DNA from: Sporosarcina sp. P2
GTDB lineage: Bacteria; Bacillota; Bacilli; Bacillales_A; Planococcaceae
Reading direction: 5' to 3'
NCBI RefSeq assembly: GCF_002743255.1
Contig: NZ_PDYY01000007.1
Span: 62,001 to 126,000, forward strand
DNA length: 64,000 nt
Part shown: one piece after another, positions 35,193 through 43,315 of the stretch
Layout of the letters: the number at the start of each line of letters is the position of its first letter
Position numbering within the stretch: the first letter of the stretch is position 1
The notes under the pieces: generated by a model
Database searches by the model: none
The model's input: only the letters and a program-made list of their open reading frames with translations
Told to the model about the DNA's origin: nothing
Position numbers and translations under genes: made by a program

Positions 35193-35538
35193 CGCTCTAT
35201 AAAGCTTGTTATCCGCTCTACCTGTGTTGCTAACCGCTCAATGTTCATGCTCAAGTGCTCTATCCGGCCATCTATTCGCTCTATCGCGACCAATAACCGC
35301 TCTATCAAGCCAATCAACCGCTCATTGGAGTATTACATCATGAAATAGGGCAAGGCAAAGTCGGGCCGCTCATACTTTCTGTTTAAGCGCTCTATCACCC
35401 TGGCTAATCGCTCAATGTCTATGCTCAGGCGCTCTATCCAGCTAACCGCTCAATGTCCACGCTCAAGCGCTCTATCCGGCCAACTATCCGCTCTATCACG
35501 ACCGACAAGTGCTCTATCAAGCCAATCAACCGCTCATA
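35193..35538. repeat. Array D of 21-bp phased octamer repeats (16 units)
   Basis: Octamers at 35193, 35214, 35235, 35256, 35277, 35298 and 35319; then a 48-bp step to 35367, 35388, 35409, 35430; a 17-bp step to 35447, 35468, 35489, 35510 and 35531. Spacers are more varied than in B and C, with no strict 63-bp order. End units degenerate to CGCTCAT. Phase breaks rule out one continuous coding frame. Confidence 0.9.
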
Positions 35539-35608
35539 ATCGCAACCCCACATGACTAAAGACATATTTTTAAACAAAATCACAGCATATATCACTCTTC
35601 AATCCGAC

Positions 35609-35683
35609 AAAATTGAATTCCTCCCAACAAATCCACCCCAAAATTCAATTTCATCCTCAAAAAACCACTTAAAATCGATTTTC
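35609..35683 (+). promoter_or_regulatory. Three ComK-like AT-boxes upstream of the NERD gene
   Basis: AAAA-TTGAA-TTCC (35609-35621), AAAA-TTCAA-TTTC (35640-35652) and AAAA-TCGAT-TTTC (35671-35683), each 18 nt apart, one of the gaps known for ComK boxes. They end about 30 bp upstream of an extended -10 element. Confidence 0.5.
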
Positions 35684-35712
35684 ACCTAATACTTCCCAAT
35701 TCATAACACTCT

Positions 35713-35721
35713 TGCTACAAT
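35713..35721 (+). promoter_or_regulatory. Extended -10 element of the NERD gene
   Basis: TG-C-TACAAT; TATACT at 35725 is an alternative. A -35 match is poor, as expected of an activator-dependent promoter. Confidence 0.45.
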
Positions 35722-35761
35722 GTATATACTCCCCAACAATCAATATAGGAGGTGAAACAAC

Positions 35762-36742
35762 ATACTCTTTAAAACTCGCACGATCCCCAAACTGATCATC
35801 GGCCAACAGGCGCTTCTAAAACGTTTACCAGTTAATCACGACAAATACGAAAAAATCCGCACTGACTTCTACAACGGCAAAGCGGGCTTCGGAGGAGAGA
35901 GGGAATTCGACTACCAATTACGTGACTTCATCCCGCCGTATCCGCACGCAATCCTCCACGACGTTTTCCTGAAACATGAACATGCCTATTTCCAAATTGA
36001 CTCTATTTTAATTACCCCGAGCGCCATTATCTTGTTCGAAATCAAAAACATCGCAGGCAAACTACACATTAAGCAAAATCCGACCCAATTCATTCGCGAA
36101 TCAGTCAACGGGGAACGCACCGTGCTGAGAAGTCCAATCGAGGAAATGGAACGCAAAAAACACTACTTCACCAGCTGGTTGCAAGCGCGTAACATCGACA
36201 TTCCCCTCGTCGACTACATCGTCTTCGCCTACCAAAACGAACTCACCATCGAAAACACATCCTCCCATCGGCTCGTATTTTCGTATGAAATTCCCAACCG
36301 CCTAAGAAATTTAGAAATGAGGAGTGAAATTCTGAACGCAAATCAGATCAAGAGATTGGCGAATGAACTCCTAAACACACATCGCCACTATGATCCATTT
36401 CCGCTGATCGAAAAATACGCACTTTCCATAAAAGATTTGGCAACCGGCGTCGCGTGCCCGAATTGCGAACAATTAACGATGCTGTGGCGGACTCGAAGTT
36501 GGCACTGTCGTGCGTGCGGCCATATCGATCGTCATGCCCATCATGCCACGCTGGCGGAATGGTACTGCATCGGCGGCGCGCAACTCACCAATCAGCAATT
36601 CCGTCACTTCACCAATATCCACTCCCGCCACATAGCGAAACGAATGCTAGCGAACCCCTTCACCGAAATGTCCGGCAAAAAGCGCAACGCCATCTACCAA
36701 CTCTCTCCGAGACTTCTCAACACAGAAAATCTATATTTGTAA
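35762..36742 (+). CDS. NERD-domain protein with a zinc ribbon, AUA start
   Basis: Nuclease-related (NERD) protein. Translating from 35762 gives a 326-residue product whose start (LFKTRTIPKLIIGQQALLKR) matches the normal NERD N-terminus; the core has YFQIDSILIT and EIKNIAG, and four cysteines near 232, 235, 249 and 252 form a zinc ribbon. No ATG, GTG or TTG exists in frame before 36032, which would cut off half the NERD domain, yet AGGAGGTGA at 35747-35755 sits 6 nt before ATA 35762. The start codon is thus AUA, or a recent ATG mutation. Three ComK-like boxes lie upstream. Confidence 0.75.
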   Translation: MLFKTRTIPKLIIGQQALLKRLPVNHDKYEKIRTDFYNGKAGFGGEREFDYQLRDFIPPYPHAILHDVFLKHEHAYFQIDSILITPSAIILFEIKNIAGKLHIKQNPTQFIRESVNGERTVLRSPIEEMERKKHYFTSWLQARNIDIPLVDYIVFAYQNELTIENTSSHRLVFSYEIPNRLRNLEMRSEILNANQIKRLANELLNTHRHYDPFPLIEKYALSIKDLATGVACPNCEQLTMLWRTRSWHCRACGHIDRHAHHATLAEWYCIGGAQLTNQQFRHFTNIHSRHIAKRMLANPFTEMSGKKRNAIYQLSPRLLNTENLYL

Positions 36743-36750
36743 AAGCAATT

Positions 36751-36785
36751 AAACCAGCGCACAAGCTTTCCATGCGCTGGTTTCT
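36751..36785 (+). terminator. Intrinsic terminator after the NERD gene
   Basis: AAACCAGCGC pairs with GCGCTGGTTT around a 13-nt loop. Array E begins 22 bp downstream. Confidence 0.9.
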
Positions 36786-36807
36786 TAATGAAATTTAATA
36801 ACGCATC

Positions 36808-37105
36808 CGCTCAATCCCCACGCCCAACGGCTCTATCACACTCGTTCAGCGCTCTATCTGCCCCAATACCCGCTCAATCAAGCCAGTACTCCGCTCTATG
36901 TAGGCCAATATTCGCTCTTACCCATGGCGTGACCGCTCATAAGGGGATCCTCGCTAACCAAAACATCCGCGCGCTCTATGTTTCTCATAATTCGCTCAAT
37001 CCCCGTGCTCAACTGCTCTATTAATCTCGTCCAGCGCTCTATCAGTCCCGATAACCGCTCAATCAAGCCAGTGCTCCGCTCTATGTAGACCAATATCCGC
37101 TCATA
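36808..37105. repeat. Array E of 21-bp phased octamer repeats (14 units)
   Basis: Octamers at 36808, 36829, 36850, 36871, 36892, 36913, 36934, then a 38-bp step to 36972, 36993, 37014, 37035, 37056, 37077 and 37098. Units vary (CGCTCATA, CGCTCTTA, GGCTCTAT). Lies between the NERD terminator and the SLH-CAP promoter. Confidence 0.9.
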
Positions 37106-37234
37106 CCCACTACCGACCCACCCAATAATCCACCCCCAACCCCCAAAAAACAAAATCATCCAACAAATTTCAACAATACCTCTACCAAAACACATGCTGA
37201 ATCCCGTATACTCTAACAAAAGGGGGACGTTTAT

Positions 37235-38500
37235 ATGAATCTATCTCACGACAAAAAGATATTCTTAAGTACTATTGCGATGACTGTGGCGGTGTCTGCG
37301 GTGGGAGTATCTGCATCTTTGCCGGTGGAAGCGGCGAAATCGGTGGCGTTTAAGGACGTGCCGGAGAAACATTATGCTTACGATGCGGTCATGTATATGG
37401 CGGCCAATGGAATTATCAAAGGCTATGCCGACAATACGTATCGCTTGAATAAACCTGTCACTCGGGCTCAGGCGGCCAAGATGATCGCGGTTTCTATTGG
37501 GGCGAAACCGAGTCATGCGTATAAAATGGATTTCAAGGATGTAGCGAAGGACAACGGGTCGTATGATCATATTCGTGCGTTGACCCAGCGGGGGCTGTTC
37601 AAGAATGCGGATACATTCAATCCGAATAAACCGCTGACTCGCGGACAGATGGCGAAACTACTAGTCCTTGGTTACCATATTGTCACGGACGACAATGATT
37701 TCATTATTTTTGATGATGTCCAGAAGAGCAGTGGGGCATATGCATACATTATTACGATTGCCGAACTCAATATCACCACGACGCGCCCAGGTGGGAAATT
37801 TAATCCGAATGAACCTGTTACACGTGGCCAAATGGCGGCGTTCTTGTACCGCACGATGCAATTCGATGAAAATCGCAAAAATGGACTGATTACGTATGAT
37901 AATCAAAAGAAAGGCTATGTCGATCGAGATCAAAACTTGATTAAGCCGAACCCCAATAATCAAAAGCCAGCACCTGAAAAGCCTAAACCAGTACCACCGA
38001 AACCGGCACCGGCACCGCCAAAACCTGTTCCGCCAAAACCAGCACCGGTACCACCAGCACCAAAACCGGAGCCACCGAAGCCGACACCTGTACCGCCAAA
38101 ACCTGAACCTGAAAAGCCTTCATTAGCGGCACAGGCGATTATCAACATCAACATTAAACGACAAAATGCTAAAATTGGAAATCTACGAGCGGATCCTGCA
38201 CTCAACCGCATTGCTAGCGCAAGAGCGGAAGACTTGGCGAAGCTCGGAGAATTATCGCATATCACGCCGACATATGGCACGGCTGCAGAGATGCTTGAGA
38301 AATTTGATTATAAATGGACGGCATATGGTGAAAACATTGGAGCTGGCTATCATGATGCGCTTGAAATTACAAACGCCTGGTTAGCGTCTCCTGCGCATAA
38401 GGAAAATCTATTAAGCCCAATATTTACGCATATGGGAGCAGGCACGGCACCCGATTCAAATGGTAAAATCTATTGGGTTACACTATATTCGAAAAAATAA
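37235..38500 (+). CDS. SLH-anchored CAP-domain protein
   Basis: Secreted, wall-bound protein of 421 residues: signal peptide (to about 33), three SLH domains (about 38-85, 98-145, 157-205), a proline-rich linker with repeated PPKP/PAPVPP units (about 240-305), and a CAP/SCP domain (305-421) with HITPTYGTAAEML, GENIG and HKENLL signatures. SLH domains bind pyruvylated wall polymers. CAP proteins of Bacillales (YkwD type) have no agreed activity. Ribosome site AAAGGGGGACG. Confidence 0.9.
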   Translation: MNLSHDKKIFLSTIAMTVAVSAVGVSASLPVEAAKSVAFKDVPEKHYAYDAVMYMAANGIIKGYADNTYRLNKPVTRAQAAKMIAVSIGAKPSHAYKMDFKDVAKDNGSYDHIRALTQRGLFKNADTFNPNKPLTRGQMAKLLVLGYHIVTDDNDFIIFDDVQKSSGAYAYIITIAELNITTTRPGGKFNPNEPVTRGQMAAFLYRTMQFDENRKNGLITYDNQKKGYVDRDQNLIKPNPNNQKPAPEKPKPVPPKPAPAPPKPVPPKPAPVPPAPKPEPPKPTPVPPKPEPEKPSLAAQAIININIKRQNAKIGNLRADPALNRIASARAEDLAKLGELSHITPTYGTAAEMLEKFDYKWTAYGENIGAGYHDALEITNAWLASPAHKENLLSPIFTHMGAGTAPDSNGKIYWVTLYSKK

Positions 38501-38589
38501 CTATAGGTAGCCGCTTAATCGCTGGTGTATAGGGTATAGTTGAAAGATACATACTTTTACCAACCCCACCGAATAAAGGAGGAAGCGCA

Positions 38590-39777
38590 ATGAAACAAAC
38601 CCTTATTGCAGTAGTAGCTGTTTTCGCTTGGCTCTGCTTAACACCCGCCACCGAAGCCGCGACTCTTGACGAAGTGAAAGAAATTGTCGATTTGTACTAT
38701 TATGGCGATAAACCTACTAATCTTTACAACGCGAGAAACGTCACCGAAGTCGTACGTCAGCTCGATGAATACTCGGTGTACATGACGCCCGCTGAATATA
38801 ATGATTATCTCAATCAATACGCAAGCGCTAAAGCACCGACACAAGTCGCTACTCTTGCGGCGCCGCACAATCCGGACAATGTGAGTTCGAATATGATGTA
38901 CGGAAATGTCGGATATTTGAAAATCAAGGCATTCTCTGCGCATTTACAAGAAGACGTCAATGCTCATTGGTCACGTTTGAAAGCGGCGGGAGCGAAGAGA
39001 TTGATTCTTGATTTACGTTTTAACGGTGGTGGCTACGTAGACAGCGCCGAACAATTACTAGGCTTCTTCCCGAGAGTAAAAGAAGCGTATAAACTGCAAA
39101 CGCGCATGGGGACACAGGCAGGGAAAGTCGTCCCAGCGAAAAATCAATTCCCGGTAGACACGTACGTACTCGTCAACCGCTATTCAGCTTCCGCTTCTGA
39201 AATTGTGGCAGTCAGCCTAAAAGATCAAAGCGCGGCGAACATAGTAGGGGAGACGACAAAAGGAAAAGGTAGCGTTCAGTCGTTATTCGAATTGGAAAAC
39301 GGCGGTGCGCTGAAACTCACGACAGGTCACTATACAGGACCTAAAGGAACACTCGTACAACACATAGGCGTCGAGCCGAATATCAAAATGAAACCAGGCA
39401 CGGAGCATGCGGGTATGCACAAGCGCCTCGTCACTTCTGACTTGGTCGCGCGGGGCTACCAGTCCATCAAAGGACCAACCGGCGTAGCGCAGTCAAAAGT
39501 ATTCAACGTCGAGTTCACGCAGAAAATGAACTTTGGTCCAGCGAAGGATTTCAATAAGATGGAACTTGTGAAGTTTGGAAGCGTCTCTATACAAACGGCT
39601 AAAAAGGCTAGCAATGATAAAACGATGACGATCCAGCCAGCGAAACCTATGGCGCTTGGAGCGGAGTATATGCTTATTGTGCATCCGGGGATAGCGGGGG
39701 CTAACGGGTTGAGTGTTGTGAAAGGGACGTATACGCCTTTTACTGTGCAAGCACGAGCGCTGGCACGAGCTAAATAA
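38590..39777 (+). CDS. S41 family peptidase, PDZ-less
   Basis: Secreted or membrane-anchored C-terminal processing type protease of 395 residues. Signal peptide to about 23; the S41 core has YSASASEI (nucleophile about Ser201) and TKGKGSVQ (base Lys226), the correct 25-residue spacing, and FNGGGYVDSAEQL. No PDZ domain is visible between the N-terminal cap and the core. The C-terminal 110 residues (VFNVEFTQKMNF, KTMTIQPAKP) look like an SbsA/Big-like beta domain. Ribosome site AAAGGAGGAAG. Confidence 0.85.
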   Translation: MKQTLIAVVAVFAWLCLTPATEAATLDEVKEIVDLYYYGDKPTNLYNARNVTEVVRQLDEYSVYMTPAEYNDYLNQYASAKAPTQVATLAAPHNPDNVSSNMMYGNVGYLKIKAFSAHLQEDVNAHWSRLKAAGAKRLILDLRFNGGGYVDSAEQLLGFFPRVKEAYKLQTRMGTQAGKVVPAKNQFPVDTYVLVNRYSASASEIVAVSLKDQSAANIVGETTKGKGSVQSLFELENGGALKLTTGHYTGPKGTLVQHIGVEPNIKMKPGTEHAGMHKRLVTSDLVARGYQSIKGPTGVAQSKVFNVEFTQKMNFGPAKDFNKMELVKFGSVSIQTAKKASNDKTMTIQPAKPMALGAEYMLIVHPGIAGANGLSVVKGTYTPFTVQARALARAK

Positions 39778-39836
39778 ATTGGTGATGAGGAAGAGAAGTT
39801 GGTATACTGTATAGATGGAGTGAGGGTGGAGGCAAC

Positions 39837-39965
39837 GTGGATCGACGCTGCAGGCGGACGCTTTCCCGAGGGCGTGGCTTGAGCTTCCTCGTGCGCTTCG
39901 CTTCTGCGGGATCTCAAGGCGCACGCTGATCCTCTGGGAGTCGCCGCCTTCCGCTTACGATCCAC
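39837..39965. repeat. Foldable dispersed repeat R2, copy 4
   Basis: 129 bp with perfect ends GTGGATCG and CGATCCAC, and inner pairing GGCGGACGC with GTCGCCGCC. Family blocks GGACGCTTTC, GGGCGTGG, GCTGATCC and GAGTCGCC. Confidence 0.85.
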
Positions 39966-40173
39966 TGTGTATTCTTCTGGATTTAATATGGAAGTGCCTA
40001 AACCCTAGAGTACCCTATCATTTTTAAGATGTATCTATTAAAATCCAGGGATGAAGAAATTCATCCTTTCTCTTTGAATTTAAACGTGTTGGGATCTTCA
40101 GTTCTAAGGTCTTGAATTGAAGATCCCAACATAAAGATAAAAGTGGTTGCTTTGTGCCACCACACCATTAATT

Positions 40174-40342
40174 AGGATCGGAACGGCAGGCGGCGACTCC
40201 CGGAGGATCAGCGTGAGTTCGAGACCCTGGACAGGTGCCTTAATTTCTGCAAAGTACACAGAAATACGGCAAAGCGAACTCTCCGTTGTTCGCTTGGCTC
40301 GGGCCACGCCCTCGGAAAAGCGTCCGCCTAGAGTGCAGATCC
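40174..40342. repeat. Foldable dispersed repeat R2, copy 5 (inverted to copy 4)
   Basis: GGATC ends, inner GGCGGCGACTC and AGCGTCCGCC; opposite orientation to copy 4 across about 210 bp. The centre is lengthened by about 40 bp (near 40230-40270) relative to copies 2-4. Confidence 0.8.
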
Positions 40343-40416
40343 CAACCCCAATCCAAAGTCTACCCAGACTTTTACTAACCACAACCTAAAACAAGAAAGC
40401 GAAGGTATCATACACT

Positions 40417-41709
40417 ATGGAAAAGAAATTATGCGTAGTAGGCCTAGGTTATATTGGTCTTCCAACTGCTGTTATGTTCGCAAACAGCGGCTTGCAAGTA
40501 CACGGTGTCGACCGTAACGAACACGTCGTTCAACTGATCAACAATAAACAACTACATATAGAAGAAAACGGTTTGCAAGAGCGTTTGGAGAAAGCGGTAG
40601 ACGAAGGACACTTCCAAGCCTCTACTACACCAGTAGAAGCGGATGTTTACATCATCGCAGTACCGTCACCCATCAATCCGGACAATACAGCGAACTTAGA
40701 ATTCATCCGTGCGGCAACCGCATCGATCGTGCCGTTCGTCAAAAAAGGCGCACTCGTGATCTTGGAATCAACAGTCCCACCAAAGACGGTTGAAAACGTC
40801 ATGTTGCCTGAATTACGTAAAACGGATCTCATTATCGGGGAAGAACTGTTTGTCTCTCACTCACCTGAACGCGTAATTCCAGGTAAAATCTTCGAAGAAC
40901 TAGTAAACAACGACCGCATCGTTGGCGGTGTCAATGCGAAATCAGCAGAGATGACAAAAGAGCTTTACGAAGTGTTTGTCAGAGGAACGATCCACTTAAC
41001 GGACGCTACCACAGCGGAACTGGTTAAAGTTATGGAAAACACGTACCGCGATGTCAACATTGCATTCGCCAATGAACTCGCAAAAATTGCAGAAGGAATC
41101 GACGTGGACATTTGGGAAGCAATCAAGTTTGCAAACTTTCATCCACGTGTCAATATCCATACACCAGGTCCAGGCGTCGGTGGTCACTGTATCGCAGTTG
41201 ATCCATGGTTCTTAGTGGAATTGGCACCTGAAAAAGCAGATATTATCAAAAAAGCACGTCTAACGAACGATGGCATGCCGATGTATACAGCGAAACGCGC
41301 ACAGCGTCTGCTTCAAGAATATAATATCGAAAACGGTAAAGTGGCGGTTCTCGGTCTTGCATTTAAAGGGAACGTTGACGACATGCGTGAAAGCCCGTCA
41401 ACGAAAGTGATTGATTCTCTGCAACAATTAGGTCTAGACGTCGTATCATTCGATCCGCACATCAAAGAATTACAGCATTCGACGCAAGTTGCAACACTTG
41501 AAGAAGCAATCGGCACAGCTGATCTTCTTCTATTAACTACAGACCATGACCAATTCAAACAACTGAATCCGGCAGATTTACGGACGAAACAGCCAAGACC
41601 AATCATCTTGGATACGAAAAACGCTCTCCCAGCAGATGCGTGGGAACAAGCGGAATATCGCTTCTTCAAATTAGGAGATGGCAAAAAAGAGGGGCAGCTG
41701 TATAAATGA
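40417..41709 (+). CDS. wecC: UDP-N-acetyl-D-mannosamine dehydrogenase
   Basis: Oxidises UDP-ManNAc to UDP-ManNAcA. The 430-residue product has the Rossmann VVGLGYIGLP (7-16), PSPINPDN, the SHSPERVIPGK signature and the catalytic Cys258 in GGHCIAVDP. It overlaps tagA by 4 nt (ATGA). The substrate would come from MnaA encoded at 3.5 kb. Related UDP-glucose and UDP-GalNAc dehydrogenases are possible, but the HFHPRVNIHTPGPGVGG region fits WecC. Confidence 0.9.
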   Translation: MEKKLCVVGLGYIGLPTAVMFANSGLQVHGVDRNEHVVQLINNKQLHIEENGLQERLEKAVDEGHFQASTTPVEADVYIIAVPSPINPDNTANLEFIRAATASIVPFVKKGALVILESTVPPKTVENVMLPELRKTDLIIGEELFVSHSPERVIPGKIFEELVNNDRIVGGVNAKSAEMTKELYEVFVRGTIHLTDATTAELVKVMENTYRDVNIAFANELAKIAEGIDVDIWEAIKFANFHPRVNIHTPGPGVGGHCIAVDPWFLVELAPEKADIIKKARLTNDGMPMYTAKRAQRLLQEYNIENGKVAVLGLAFKGNVDDMRESPSTKVIDSLQQLGLDVVSFDPHIKELQHSTQVATLEEAIGTADLLLLTTDHDQFKQLNPADLRTKQPRPIILDTKNALPADAWEQAEYRFFKLGDGKKEGQLYK

Positions 41710-42416
41710 AAGAAGAAATACTAGGCGTCTCCGTCAACACCGAAAACTATGATGAACTCATTCCAAAAGTCTTTGAGAATATTGAAGAAGGAAAGAAATC
41801 ACTCATCGTCGCGATCAATCCGGAAAAGCTCATGAAAGCCAAAGAAGATCCAGAACTGAAAGCACTGCTTAACCGAGCCGAATTCCAAATCCCGGATGGC
41901 ATAGGTGTCATACTTGCATCCAAGTTGAAAAAAGGTGAGATCCGTTCACGTGTTACAGGAATCGACATGATGGACCGCGTCGTACAGGAAGCCGCCGTAC
42001 GTGGGAAGCGCATTTTCCTCTATGGTGCGAAACCAGGCGTGGCGCAAGAAGCAGCGGCAAGATTGCAAGTCATGCACCCAAACATTCAAATCGCTGGCAT
42101 CCAGCACGGCTATGAAAAGGATGTAAAAGTCGTACTCGATACGATTAACCAAGCGAAACCGGATATATTATTTGTGGCGATGGGTTCACCGAAGCAAGAG
42201 CAGTGGATTGAACAACACCGCGACCAGCTACATCCGATGTTGTTCCAAGGAGTAGGCGGATCGTTCGACGTACTGGCTGGAAATATCAAACGCGCACCGG
42301 CAGTGTTCCAAAAGGCAGGGGCGGAATGGTTGTATCGATTAATGCTTGAACCGAGCCGGATTAAACGACAAATGAATTTGCCGAAGTTTTTGGTAGAGGT
42401 GTATCGGAAGAAGTAA
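41706..42416 (+). CDS. tagA: WecG/TagA/CpsF family glycosyltransferase
   Basis: Transfers ManNAc or ManNAcA from UDP to undecaprenyl-PP-GlcNAc, starting a wall polymer. The 236-residue product has INPEKLMKAKE, the acidic PDGIGV motif, FLYGAKPGV and FVAMGSPKQEQWI, all family signatures. Coupled to wecC, so ManNAcA is the likelier donor here. The surface genes on both sides suggest that the product is the secondary polymer to which SLH proteins attach (inference); no csaB pyruvyltransferase is in the window. Confidence 0.9.
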   Translation: MKEEILGVSVNTENYDELIPKVFENIEEGKKSLIVAINPEKLMKAKEDPELKALLNRAEFQIPDGIGVILASKLKKGEIRSRVTGIDMMDRVVQEAAVRGKRIFLYGAKPGVAQEAAARLQVMHPNIQIAGIQHGYEKDVKVVLDTINQAKPDILFVAMGSPKQEQWIEQHRDQLHPMLFQGVGGSFDVLAGNIKRAPAVFQKAGAEWLYRLMLEPSRIKRQMNLPKFLVEVYRKK

Positions 42417-42463
42417 TTTTGGACACTGGATGAGCAGAGTAGGGTAAACGAGGCTAGGGGTTG

Positions 42464-42592
42464 GGGATTTGCGCTTCGGAGGGGACGCGTTCTGAAGGGC
42501 CCGCGGTGAGCCAACTAGTCACTGCGTTCCTTTAGTTGTCTCACCTGATCGGGCTGATCCTTCCAGAGTCGCCTCTCCTACGCTCCAATTCC
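42464..42592. repeat. Foldable dispersed repeat R2, copy 6
   Basis: Left end GGGATTTGCGC as in copy 2; right end CTACGCTCCAATTCC has drifted. Family blocks GGGGACGCG, GGCTGATCC and GAGTCGCC present. Confidence 0.75.
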
Positions 42593-42909
42593 TTACGATG
42601 TGAGCGAATCATACCTATTGACGTTCATTGAATTTAGAATTGTTATTGTACTAGAATCTGAACTTGTACGAAGTAACCAAGCTTAAAGATAATATTAAAT
42701 AACAAACTATCTCCACTAAGTGATTTAAGTACCTCCACTTTCAACATAGGTTAGAAGCACCAGTTAGGGAGTTCAAGAGCGCTTCCCTCGCTGGAGCTTC
42801 AATCCTAACCCACAAACCTATCTCTCTACTATTCCAAAGTAAATCTACTAATAACATCAACCTACTAACAAAAGTTAATAAGGAAATTTTCTACTAGTTA
42901 GTTACTATC
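42593..42909. other. AT-rich stretch with a decayed R2-like piece
   Basis: No gene. GGTTAG (42749) and CTAACC (42805-42810) bracket 62 bp whose complement (GATTGAAGCTCCAGC) resembles the start of R2 copy 1. Confidence 0.35.
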
Positions 42910-42938
42910 TTGTAATCTAGTAGATTAGGTGGTAGAAT
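42910..42938 (+). promoter_or_regulatory. Promoter of a candidate small RNA
   Basis: TTGTAA, 17-bp spacer, TAGAAT; a transcript from about 42945 would run into the terminator at 43013-43057. Confidence 0.5.
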
Positions 42939-42944
42939 ACGAAG

Positions 42945-43057
42945 TTGTAAGGGTAATTTTCTCTTTAGTATATAGCACAGTACGTGCGAAGCGTTACGGT
43001 TGGTTGACCGCAAACAAAAAGGCTTGAACAGTTCCCATCTGTTCAAGCCTTTTTGTT
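42945..43057 (+). ncRNA. Candidate small RNA, about 110 nt
   Basis: Bounded by a promoter and a strong terminator, no reading frame with a ribosome site. A small hairpin CGGTT/ACCG lies before the terminator. It may instead be the distant 3' end of the wecC-tagA transcript. Confidence 0.4.
43013..43057. terminator. Bidirectional intrinsic terminator
   Basis: AAAAAGGCTTGAACAG pairs perfectly with CTGTTCAAGCCTTTTT around TTCCCAT. Confidence 0.95.
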
Positions 43058-43115
43058 CGGCAAAAATACTTTGCATGCCCAAGATACTCTCTTTTTAAAA
43101 CGCTTTGGAAAATAC

Positions 43116-43143
43116 TTGTATTTTATTAATCTTTCGATACAAT
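43116..43143 (+). promoter_or_regulatory. Distal S-layer promoter
   Basis: TTGTAT, 16-bp spacer, TACAAT. Confidence 0.5.
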
Positions 43144-43207
43144 AGTAGATGGGACATAAATATTTTGTCGCACTGTGCTATTAGACTAGTATATTACCAA
43201 TATTCAA

Positions 43208-43236
43208 TTGACTTTTAGCACTTTCTTATCTATACT
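43208..43236 (+). promoter_or_regulatory. Proximal S-layer promoter
   Basis: TTGACT, 17-bp spacer, TATACT; start near 43243 gives a 73-nt leader to the ATG at 43316 with GAGGAGGAAAT as ribosome site. Confidence 0.75.
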
Positions 43237-43315
43237 TTAAAGTGTAATGCCTACTACTTTCATACATAGGTAGTTACTGGCAAAAACAAGAGATATTCGA
43301 GGAGGAAATTATTTA

